From the NCBI GenBank assembly GCA_008638375.1, contig CM018032.1:33358751-33422750 (forward strand): 64,000 bases of DNA, read 5' to 3'. Each line of letters starts with the position of its first letter. Position 1 is the stretch's first letter. This stretch comes from Nyssa sinensis. Its lineage: Eukaryota; Streptophyta; Magnoliopsida; Cornales; Nyssaceae. Below are positions 34,956-45,494 of the stretch, piece after piece. The notes below the pieces were generated by a model. That model did not search any database, was not told the DNA's origin, and saw only the letters and a list, made by a program, of their open reading frames with translations. A program made the translations under genes and the position numbers.

Positions 34956-37248
34956 CAGACCTTGCACATACACTTTCTGATTTCCCTCTTCCCACCACAA
35001 TAATATATCACACATACATTTGTTTGTCGAATTTAAGATACGTAATCATTTGGTTGCATGTAAATTGGTTGGGGGAGAGGTGATCAAGTGTTGAAGTAAG
35101 GGGATGATGGGGCTAGGGTGCATAGGCTGAGATAGTGGTCAGGTGTTGCATGTATGGCCATTGGCCAGTTTGGGAGGTGGCCTTGGCTGAATTGGTTTTA
35201 AATACAATTTGTTGTATTTGCATACACAAAGATGCTATCAGCCCACTTGGTAATTTTTTAGATGTATAAGGTCTTGCCCACTTGGTCAAGGTTCAAGTCC
35301 CCTTGGCCTCATTTTGGACATTTTCTCCCCATTTGGGCTTATGCCCTGTTTGGCTGTCATAGAAATCCGTTTTGGCTATTTCCTCCCTAACTTCTTTTCT
35401 GTTGCTCTTTTTTTGACGCGGTTTCTTCTGGTCAACACCTATTCAGGTTAGCTTCAGTGTCCAAGGTCTAGTGTCGGTTATTATTTTCTTGAAATTTTGT
35501 AATTAGCTAATTCGAGTTTCACTAGTGTTAAAAATGCAGTTTAAACAGTCAAATACCACATCAGATTCCAAAAAGGGTTCCATTACATTAATTAATCGGG
35601 AATTAAGTCTGGGGTGTTACACCTAGAGTTGGTAATTTGTATGCTTGTGTGTTCTATGAGTTCTTTGAGAATTTTTTAAAATGATGAACATATAACTTGA
35701 AGATATGTTTGATTCATTACATTGTGTCTTATGTTCATGTGAATAGACTTGGTGTTTTGGAAGATATGGTTGTTTAATGCATTGATGCTTTGTGTAATTA
35801 TGTATTCTTTGAGAATTGGTAATATAATGAACATGTGTTTAAATTGATTGTATAGAGCATATGTTCATGTGAAAAAAGTTGTGTGGTTTGAAAGTTAGAA
35901 TTTACTTTATGGATGATGCATGATTTAAGGTGTATACCATATATTTGATAAAATACCTCATTGAAATTGCATAGAAAAATCAAAGCATATTGGCATATTG
36001 TGATTTTTTGAGAACATAGTGTGGGTTGAGCACTTTATGCTATGCATTATGAGGGTATAGATCTTGTGGTGAAAAACCCAAAATTGGTCATTGGTACTCG
36101 CTAATCCAACGGGAGCACGCCCGTGAAACGAGACATATAAGTGGTACTTGCGAATCCAACGAGGAAAGACCGTGAAATGAGATATGTGCTGGGCATAGAG
36201 TTGCATGTGTGAGTCATGCATATTGCTATTGCATTGCATTGATGAATTGGAAAGGCATATAGATTATAAATGCACACTTTGCACATGCCACGCCTTAACT
36301 TTGTTCCTTGCATTAGTACTATGTCATACAAGTAGTTGGGCTGACCCTTTATGGGATATCATATTACAGATGGGGCTCCCGGTACTTGAGACTTGATGAA
36401 TTCTTGAAGGATGAAGAGGAAGTGGACTATGAAGGACATTTGGCCCTTGGGGCATATTTTTGTATGTATGAGGGCATAAGCCCTAAGACATGTGTATCTA
36501 TTTGTAAAAGTCTTGTATAATATGAAAACAATAGGCAAGGCCCTAAAATTGTAATGAGCATGAAGTTTGTAACATTTAAGTTTAAAGTAAATGTATATGT
36601 ATGGTGGATTGTGTGTTTAAAGTAATGTATAAATGTTTAGTTGAATTAAATGATGCATTTAGGTTGCTAGTTAAGAAATGATGGATTGTGTTGTGGAATA
36701 TTAGGTGGAAAAGGATTAGAAAATAAAAGAAACAATGGTGAAATTTTTTAAAATATAGCAACTAGATTGAGTGGAGTGGGAGAGCATGCCTATATTTTTT
36801 AAGTAAGGAATTAAATGAATTAAGAGGAAAAAAAAAGGTAAAGAAATAAAAATAGGGGGCATAGGAGGAGACTTGGGGCAAGTTAGTCAAAACTTACTTG
36901 AAGTCAAAAAATAAAGAAAAAATGGTAAAATTGTCATTTTACATGTTATAGAGTCCCACACTAAGTTTGGTGATGAAATAAATTAAAATGGGTATAAAAA
37001 TATCAAAATCAAGATTTTTGGCCAAGGTTGGAAAATTGGGCATTGTAGCATTTTAGCTACTGGTTTACTGTAGCAATGAATAATAGCTATAGTGAACCAA
37101 CCACAAAATAGCCCCAGCAGCGCGCCCCCCGTGTGCCTGCGCAACATGCCCCTGCCTCGTCCGCGCCCATGCCACGCCCATGCACGTGCCTGCCTACTGC
37201 CTTGCCATGCGCACCCAGCCCTGATAGCCTCTTGACACCAACTCTTGG

Positions 37249-37420
37249 CCACCCTTTTGGGCCATGTTTGGGCATCCTTTTGGGCCATGTTTGGCTACCC
37301 TATTGGGCCATGTTCGGCCATCCTTTTAGGCCATGTTTGGACATCTTTTGAGTTATTTTTTGTCACCCTTTTGGGCCATGTTTGGCCACTCTTATAGACC
37401 ATGTTTGGCCACTTCTTTAG
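37249..37420. repeat. 23-bp minisatellite in element G
   Basis: About seven imperfect copies of a 23-bp unit containing TTTTGGGCCATGTTTGGC. It follows a local GC-rich stretch (about 37110-37215) that contrasts with the AT-rich surroundings. Short ORFs across it are by-products of the repeat. Confidence 0.8.
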
Positions 37421-37769
37421 ACTACCTTAGGTAGAATATTTGGCCTACTCTTGGCCTATGTCTTAGGGCATTTGGGGCTCATTTGGGCCATTTTTTCAAG
37501 GTATATTTAGAGACACTTTGGGGCTATTTTGGAGACTATTTTTGAACATAACTTAGACTTATTTTGACCATTGATTGGGAGGGATGTTTGAGTGACATTA
37601 GGAGACCATTTTGGTTAAGTTAAATAGTAAGTTTTCATTTCAAATCTTGGGAAAACATGGGAGAATAAATGAAAAATCAATTAAATCTATTTAATCGCCT
37701 TTTATTTATTTTTCTTAATTCATTTCACTTACTCTCCAGGTTTGTGAAAATTCAGGACGTGACACAACT

Positions 37770-38400
37770 AGCTACTTTTAAACCAACAAGCCTTTCATAT
37801 TCTTGCACGACATCAGTACCAAACAGGACTAAGAATGGGCCCAAAGGGTACTAGTCATCAAACCAAAAGAAAGTGTCTCTACTATTCCCCACTTCTGTTT
37901 TAATGCATTTCCTAGCCACATCCCTTAGCCCTATAATTTTCCTCCAAGTCCAACTACACTCAGAAGGAATAGATAGGCCCCAGATGCTCTTGTTCTTTAC
38001 ATAATAGGCATGGGACAACAAAACCCATAAGGAATCCTGTATAGCACAAATATTCAACAAATGCCATAACATTGTTGGCTTATTCTCCTCCCTCAACCTC
38101 CAAAAGCCAAGGTCACCCTCCTTTAAAGGCTTGCAAACCTCACTCCAAGAGACTTTGCAAAAATATTTGTTATGATCAATGCTACCGCACAAAATCTGTC
38201 TCAAAATTTTTTCCACATCATCAAGAACTGGGTTAAGGTGGATAAACAATCGATTCCACAAGACCTGAATGTTGTAAAGAACATAATAGATCAATTGAAC
38301 CCTATCAACATAGGAAAACAGGCTGACAGACCAATTCTAGACTTTGACAGCTATCTTCTCAATCAAGGCCCTACAATCCATAGCTTGTAACCTGGATGAA
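37770..38400 (-). pseudogene. LINE 5'-truncated piece: RT C-terminus and zinc-binding region
   Basis: Minus-strand ORF 38294-37851 gives a long stretch typical of plant LINE reverse transcriptases: NKYFCKVSWSEVCKPLKEGD, LGFWRLREENKPTMLWHL, then SIPSECSWTWRKI and EVGNSRDTFFWFDD. Homology extends a little upstream (RLQAMDCRALIEKI) to about 38400 and downstream, past a stop, to 37770, where element G is inserted. Most of the LINE (ORF1, endonuclease, RT core) is absent, as in a 5'-truncated insertion. No target duplication of the LINE itself was found. Confidence 0.85.
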
Positions 38401-41400
38401 TTTGATTTTTTAGTTCTTCCTAGTAGGCAAGATCTTCATGATTCAATTCTGCAATCAGGACTTCCGTCTTCCTGATTATTGAAGACTTGCATAAGATCAA
38501 CCTTTACTTTGGTACTAACGTTTTACTTGGGAGCATTGTTCTAAGCACACTTGAAAGGTACATACTGCTATATTCAAGGGAATCTTACGAACAAATTTCA
38601 TGAAAATCCTTTTAAGTTCCATGAAAATTGAGAAAATAAAAAGCATTCATATATCAAAAAGCACATTATTCAATCCTGATTGTAGAATTTTCTTGTATTC
38701 TACATTTTTGATAACCACATTTCCTAGATAAGAAATCTAGGACTGGAATAAAAGGAGTTCGTATTCAGAAATCTTTATAATTTCTCATGAGAGTCAAAGA
38801 GTCATACTTTGTTTTGACTAATTAGTGAAGGCATTTTATTTAAGAGATACGCATACATAGTAAAGGATGATTTTATGGATTTTTATAAAGATAGGGTTGT
38901 TCAGATAAAAGTCCATAAAAAGTACAAAAATTATCATTAGGTGATAATCCAAACATAGTAACCCACCAAATCCTTCAGACTTTCAATGTCTAAAATACCC
39001 TCACAATCCTAATCAGTAACATTACTTCAAAAACCAGGCCCGTGAAATGCGCACTTTTTTCAAAGGTTTTCCAAAAATTTCAAAACTCGACAACTTATAA
39101 TATTATAGACTCATTTTTAATAAAATCTAAAAATTGGGACTCTAAAAATTGAAATCTAATCAAATAAGATCCATATTGAATATGAACTTGAAGAAAAAAT
39201 CGATCCAAAACTATAAATTTCGTCCCAGCAAAAGTGTAAAAACTTACACTTTTTTAGTGAAAAACTTCATCCCAACAAATGTATAAAATTTTACAATTTT
39301 ATAAAAATTGAGAAAATTTTTAATTGTGTTTTGTTTTATTGAGATTTTGAGCCATGTTGAATGCTGAGAAACTAACATTCAATGGTGTGAAAAATTGTCC
39401 CAAAAAAATCAATATTTAAAGCACGACTAATTAAAAATACATTAGTTATAGAAGTGTACAATTTTACACTATTGCAAAGTGTAAAAATTTACAATTGAAT
39501 AAGATCGATTTCTTTGCTTTTTTCTTTTCTTTTTTACAATAACTGGTTTAAAAACACCCATTTTGCAGGAAATTTCTTCAATTCATCTTTTAATGATGAC
39601 TGAACCACAATAACGTGCATAGTCATATTGTTAAGATGAAGCTGCAGGCGAAGTGGGTTAACATTTTCATTCAATGGACTGTGCGAACACACAACAATGT
39701 CGTCAAGCCCAGTCACTTCCTCCTACCTGCGAGTCAATTCATCAACCTTATTCCCTTTAAATGTAATACAAAGCCCTTCCACACCATCATCAAAATGACC
39801 AAATTCATCCACAACATGGTAGAATATAGTCCGACGATCAGCCTTCGGCAGCAAATGAACAAGAGAATCACTTGACTACAAATAAACCATAAAATTAAAA
39901 TTAAAACCCAAAATTGTACAAGCAGCAGAGGTAAGTAATCATTAGAGAAACGTAATTTTGGAGTCGAAATTTGAACCTCTTGTCTTGAAAAAGTATATAG
40001 TTTAATCGAATGAGTTGAAGGCGAGCTTGACTCAGATGTAAAAGAATCTGAATGTTGAAAAAGTTGAGGCGACCGTGGCGATTTTGGGTGAGGCAAATGA
40101 ATTACTAATATTTTGACAACGTGAACATCTCATAGAATCCAATCCCGGGTGGCGGTCCGGTGAGGTATATCGTGGGTGATGGAGTTGTGCCACGGGGGCA
40201 AGCCACCATTGGCACAGAGGAAATGTTCGTATCGACTTGAAACCAGAGAAGTCATGATGGAGACTCGGAGACCCAGGTATTCTATTCAAGATCCAATTGT
40301 GATGGTGTGATTGGGTAAAGGGTATGCTTGCAATTGAAAAAAATAAAATCGATAGCTTATCAAAATGTAGTTGAGCTAAAAAAATAAAATAAAATAACCA
40401 ATTGTCCTTCCACTCAAAAGTCAAAAGTGCATAAATTTTATAATAATTTAAATATCTTGTGAAGAGACTTAATACCAATTAACTCTTTATTAAATCAATA
40501 ATAAGAACCAAATCTAGTCCATATAGCCATGGGCCGTGAAATAGTAAATAAGGCATCTCCTCTTTTTTTAAAAGAGATCCATGTTTCACAAATTGCTGTC
40601 CTTTTTGGTGACTAGAAATTTGTTTGGTGAAACAAGCAGAATAAATTCCTCCACCAAGATGCATTTATGTTAATTAATTCACATGTTACTTATATCTTAA
40701 TTAATTACAACAATAGTATTTGCACTCTAAAGCTGCACCCTAAAGTGAGGCCAAATGAGCTGTCTATATCTTTTAACATATGACAACTGAAAATTCAATA
40801 ATTTATTTTTTTAAAAAAAATATAGATATGCAGAGTTGTAAAAATATCGCTTGCACTTCTGTAGTAACTGAGATATCAAATCATACCAACTGCGCGCTTA
40901 AGCGTTGTCTTTCATTTCAAAATCTCTCCTCTTTTACGGCTACCACTTCCACATATAAAAAAAAAAAAAAAAACACGATGATATTCTATATATTAATCTC
41001 TGTAATAATATAAATAAATTTATTTTTAAAGTAAAAGTCAAACAAAAAAAAAAAAAGGCGATGGCATCCGCTCTTCACTTTATTCTCAGCAACTTCGTAG
41101 CAGAAAATGAGAGGATTAAAAGTAAAAGCATTTTTTATACACACCCTTTCATCTTAAAAAGAAACTGCTCTCCTTAATTATAATAACATTTAGTTTGATA
41201 CCCATTATTGTATATACATCTAGTCAACCATTTTTAGCATAGGAATAACTTTGATTGAAAGAAAGAGAGAGAGAAATTTCTTAGCGCGCAGTAAACCCAT
41301 CACCTCAAAACCGAGATAGTTGGAGAGAAGTAAAGTACAATTTTACCATTATGATCAGTTAAGTGAGCCCTGACGCCTCCCTCCATTTCTTTTGGCTACA

Positions 41401-41573
41401 AACAGCTGCAAGCTAACAAAAAGATCAACCCTCTCTTTCCTTGATTTTCAACTCTCTCCTCATCTTGTCAATTACAAGCTAACAAAAGCAAGTGTTGAAT
41501 TTTTTGGAGATTTACTGGCTCTAATTTGTAATTACTAATAGAGATTATGTGGCTTGAGGCAAACAAAAAATTA
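38401..41573. other. AT-rich spacer without a supported gene
   Basis: Contains short minus-strand ORFs around 39734-40478, the most GC-balanced part (about 40120-40270), but no domain or homologous family was recognised. A-rich runs lie at 40960-40974 and 41045-41056. The part about 41230-41560 has the look of a promoter or 5' UTR (CT-rich), with no gene following. Confidence 0.4.
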
Positions 41574-41578
41574 ATAAA

Positions 41579-42224
41579 TGATGCTGCACTTTTTGATTTG
41601 CAATAAGTATGGGTTCCGTGACCTGTAGAACACTCAGGAAGATGATCAGAGGACCACCGAATTGGCTCCGGTAGTAGCCGCTCCGATGCTTAAGTAAGTA
41701 AAAGGAATTGAAAGACTGTATTGAAAGCCAAAGAATGAGCATGAAAATAAAGCGTACCTTTAGGGTTTAATTTATAAACCATGGCCTTCCTAAGTTGATT
41801 AGGATTCGGAGCCATGAATGTAGGGATTTGATCATCGGAGATTGCAGTTACCTTGTGGAGTATTGCATAGAGATAACCATAGATGGTAGTTTCCTTGTTG
41901 AAGACTGTTTTCTTGTTGAAGATTGTTTCCTTGTTGAAGACTGTCTCCGTGTTGAGGATTGCTTCCTTATTCCCTGCTCGGCATCCGCCAAGGCGGTGAC
42001 GAGGTCTGGAGTGTTGGTCTGGATCCTGTAATTAACTCTGAGATCTTTATCCGAATATATGTGTTCTGGAGGCATATGCTTGGCCACTTCCGACCTTTTG
42101 TGCTGATCTGGATGCTCGAGCGCTTAGCCATTAGCTGAGCGAGAGCTAAGTTAGCCGAGCATGAGTTGGATTCATAATCATACAGTGTCAAGTGCTGATT
42201 GACCTGCTCTTTTATGATATATCA
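41579..42224 (-). mobile_element. solo gypsy LTR, TSD ATAAA
   Basis: A 646-bp copy of the LTR at 5209-5882 and 60071-60705, complete with TG/CA ends (minus strand start TGATATATCAT). It is flanked by perfect 5-bp repeats ATAAA (41574-41578 and 42225-42229) and no internal element sequence. This is the product of LTR-LTR recombination after insertion. It has a TATA-like TTTATAAAT on the minus strand near 41771. A roughly 16-bp unit based on CTTGTTGAAGACTG is repeated four times near 41890-41965. Confidence 0.93.
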
Positions 42225-42229
42225 ATAAA

Positions 42230-44745
42230 TTAATTATTTTTTGAGTAATAATAAGTACATCAAATTAGTTTAGACATCATTTATCATTAACTTTTTTTAA
42301 AATTTTAAATAAAAAAAATCAAAGACATTTATTAATTACAAAAAAATTAATAACACATTATCCGGCAAACCAAATCAATATCATTTAAAATATAGATGTT
42401 TAAAACCATGCATGCACCTATATTACTCCCTTGTATTTGATTCCCACCACATCACATGTAATCTTTAAGATTTCATCAAAAAAGTAGATCGAGTAGCCCG
42501 GCCTACTTTAATTTATGAATAATGGTGATTATGTTCAACAAACTATCTATACTTTATGACCATTCCAGCACTCAAACACATGGGACGCCAGTGGTTTGTC
42601 GTCGAAATATGATATATATTTGTTTCATCAGCACCACCAAAAGTGCTTCTTTCCCATCCCCACTTAAAGAAATAAATAAAAAAAATTGAATAGAATATGA
42701 AAGTCCGAACATTTGATTCAAACAACAAATTATTAACAGTATGGATGGTGTAGAAAGAAGGAAATATAGTACTAACTTCATTAGCACCACCAAAAATGCC
42801 TTTTTTTTTCTTCTTTCAATCACTCAAAAGAAAATATCAAATCCAACGTGGGAGTGACTCAAACCATCCGATGGACTGACAAGAACCATCAATGTGTTTT
42901 GATGGAAGGAATATATGGAAGAAAGCGATTGATCGATGAAGGGGCAGAATTATTGGAGTGTATAGAAGCCGGCCAGTTCATTGATGGGCTAACTCAAGCC
43001 ATACGTACAAAAATGATGAGTTGACAAGTATGAAGTTTGAGAATCTTTCTTTTTTCTCCTTTTTTGAGTGAAGGCTACAGAATGCTACTGTTTAGAGCCA
43101 CATCAAAAGCTTACTTTGGCATCTTATGACCCAACTAGTAATTGAACAGTTAAAAGTACGACGAAATCTGGATTCTCAATCCCATTTTCCTGTCTCTCAC
43201 TTTATTCTTCAAGAACTGTTCCTAAAGATACTTGTAGATGACCGTCACTTCCTCGCGGACGCAGTCATAAGGAAGACAGCTACGCCGCCAAGTCGGTAAA
43301 CATTAATAACACGTGGTCCATCCAGGATGACAGGTGTCTCGTTCCAGAAAAAAAATTCAGTGAAAAAGAGCATAGTGTAACTCACGTTATTTTTAATTTT
43401 TTTGTTTCCGAGTATCACAATAGATTTTACATTCATCGTGCAAAAAAAACTCAAATTCCTTCTTCTGTTATATTTTAAAAGTCTTTTATTTTGTTTTAGA
43501 ATGTCTTAATTTAAGAGTAGTTAATATATTTTAACATATAAATTTTTAAAGTTAACTATTATTATAATATAAAAAATAATCTATAAAAAAGTAAATGAGA
43601 ATATTATTAAAAATTTAAACAATTTCTAAACAATAAAATAATCTCTTTTAAAAAATTAAAATTCCAAAAAATGTTTCTTAATTTGGAAAAGAGGGAGTAC
43701 TACCGAAGTAATACTATGATACCATTTCATTGAACTATTTTCTCCCATCCCGTGGCTAAATCAAGACCCATGATCAAGATGCATCAACTCACTTTTTTAT
43801 GCTGACCTTGGTGAAGCTATTTTTCTGCTCTATACTATTTTCGCTCATGAGTAGAAATGGCAACAGGAGCATGTTTGGAAAGGAATGATCATTTCCTAAC
43901 TTCGATTTCGTTAAATTTCTCACCTCATATCCCGTCTCATCCTGTTTAGAAGCTTACCACGATCTCAATCCTAACTCTATTTTTTAGCAACTAAACGGAG
44001 TCGGAACAGGATGACTAACCCTTAAACCCGTTCTAAATCTGACAGAATTTTAAAAGTCACACTCCGATTTTAACAACTCATAACAAATTCAAAAATATTT
44101 TAAAAATCACACCCCGACCTAATTTTTAAACACCCCATATTCATCTTATTAAAAAGACAAAACACCACAAATTACCTTTCCCACTCATGAGTGTCACAAA
44201 TATTACATGATGGAAATTTCCCCCTAAAATTACACATTCCTTTCCATCTCACAGATGTCCAAAGCTTAGGGACGGGTCTTGGGATACTCTTACACTCTTG
44301 GCGCGTGGTACAATTATTCTTACAATATAATTGACGAAAGTTTGGATATGACCGGAGACGCCTTAAAATAATATGTACTTAAGTGTATATATATCATGAT
44401 TACAATGAATAAGAACATTCAACACAATTTATAGAGCATTTACTAATTTGTATATAAAATATTTACATTAATACCTAAAGATGATCTTCAAATATTGTTT
44501 GATGTCTTACTAATGGTCATACATATTACAAAGTATTGAATTCAGGAGGTAAATCTTTATCTTGACTTGGCATGCAATACACAAATGATAATCATGTGAT
44601 CACTATCTCATTATTAATTACAAAAGAGACACGTCAATTAATATTTACATAAATTAACAAAAGAATCTTCCACCTCCTCACTCCCCCATCACTAGCTTCA
44701 TCACCTTAAAGAGGGTAGAAAAATGGTGTGAGTTTGACAAGCTCG
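42230..44745. other. spacer with a possible MITE
   Basis: No gene recognised. A short direct similarity (AGCACCACCAAAAGTGC near 42630 and AGCACCACCAAAAATGC near 42784) and the MITE-like segment at 43456-43698 are the only structures seen. From about 44690 the sequence resembles the early part of the giant LTR-like elements ('gtgtgagtttgacaagctcg'). Confidence 0.4.
43456..43698. mobile_element. degenerate Stowaway-like MITE
   Basis: About 240 bp, very AT-rich. The right end AAAAGAGGGAGTA is the complement of the Stowaway-type TACTCCCTC terminus. The left end (TTCCTTCTTCTGTT) is a decayed inverted match. TA flanks are only partly preserved. Confidence 0.4.
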
Positions 44746-44956
44746 GTGAGTAAATGTTAAATCTCAAAAAATTTATAAATGATATTTTAGTCATTTTTTA
44801 GTTTTAATTGTAATTAAGATCACCGATTAAATTAAAATATTTCTATCAAAAATTAAAGTTTACGTGAATTAATTTCATAATTGTGATTAATTGTGAAATT
44901 AATCATACAATAATGCGATATTGTATAATTAAAATGTGAATTAACATATTACCTAC
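44746..44956. repeat. about 210-bp AT-rich direct repeat, copy 1
   Basis: It runs from about 'gtgagtaaatgttaaatctc' to 'ttaacatattacctac' and is nearly identical to 47372-47587. The gypsy LTR starts immediately after it at 44957. Copy 2 continues past the same point into different sequence (CATTGTG). Confidence 0.88.
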
Positions 44957-45415
44957 TGATATACTATGATTTGACCGCATCGCTGAGGATATGACTCGCA
45001 TTTTCAAAGAGGGATCTTCATTATACAGATCATAAGAATAAATTTCATCAGACCAATTGGCATACAGATCACAGAGATGAGACATACCGAGCTGGTCACC
45101 GCCTTCCATAGACTATCAACTTCAGAATAAAGAAACAAAGTTCAATATGGTAACTACTATCTATGAATATCTTCATATCCCTACTTTCATGACTCATAAT
45201 CCTACTCAACTTGGGAGATCTACAACCTATAAATAAGGTCATAAGGTACACATTTGAGTCACGTTCAATTCTTCTTTTGAATTATTGTCTTCATTTCTTT
45301 ACTAACTTTATCACTGGAGTGACTACCTCCGGAGCCTTCTCGATGACCTTCTAACCTCAAGTTCTTGACAAATAGTTCGAGAGAAGAAGGATTCAAACCA
45401 TAAAAGTGCAACATC
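44957..45415 (+). repeat. 5' LTR of plus-strand gypsy fragment (short, diverged variant)
   Basis: It starts TGATATACTATG and ends AAAAGTGCAACATCA, matching the two ends of the larger LTR family here, but it is only 459 bp and has diverged in between. A TATA-like CCTATAAATAAGG is near 45228. It is followed by a PBS-like GACGTCGTCTGTGGGAA (45420-45436). Confidence 0.75.
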
Positions 45416-45494
45416 AGTTTGACGTCGTCTGTGGGAACGACGGTCGTTTTCATTATTTTACATCAGAAACTAAGCTTTTTTTCTTAAACAAACA

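Larger units (their letters stand above)
31850..35621. mobile_element. element B: 3.8-kb giant LTR-like element, TSD CCTAG
   Basis: It begins TGTCACATCCCAAAACCCAT and ends GTCTGGGGTGTTACA, between perfect 5-bp repeats CCTAG (31845-31849 and 35622-35626). It is nested inside element G. It is closely related to C (shared start, shared 'gtgagcttcgaaaagccc' block near 32258, shared end), but lacks the minisatellite and instead has a 98-codon minus-strand ORF (32947-33243). It carries a double TGACGTCA site (33948-33966) and a (CT)n(TA)n tract (about 34905-34952). Confidence 0.85.
31081..37764 (+). mobile_element. element G: LTR-like element, TSD CAACT, containing element B
   Basis: It begins TGTAAAACCTGAAAAGTG and ends TTCAGGACGTGACA, with perfect 5-bp repeats CAACT on both sides (31076-31080 and 37765-37769). 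Without the nested element B it is about 2.9 kb. A TATA-like AGTATAAATAC near 31508-31518, followed by a leader-like stretch, suggests plus-strand transcription. No gag or pol is present. A second part (35627-37764) holds a roughly 50-bp direct duplication (about 36088-36187), a GC-rich island (about 37110-37215) and a 23-bp minisatellite. It is a different family from A-D, judged by its ends, and is probably a solo LTR. Confidence 0.8.

Noticed and set aside
36983..37351. ORFs on both strands across the GC-rich island
   Set aside because: They arise from the GC-rich stretch and the 23-bp repeat and show low-complexity translations.
39734..40478. Overlapping minus-strand ORFs of 120 and 148 codons
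   Set aside because: No domain, no consistent frame and no splice structure. The sequence could be an old gene fragment, but nothing supports a call.
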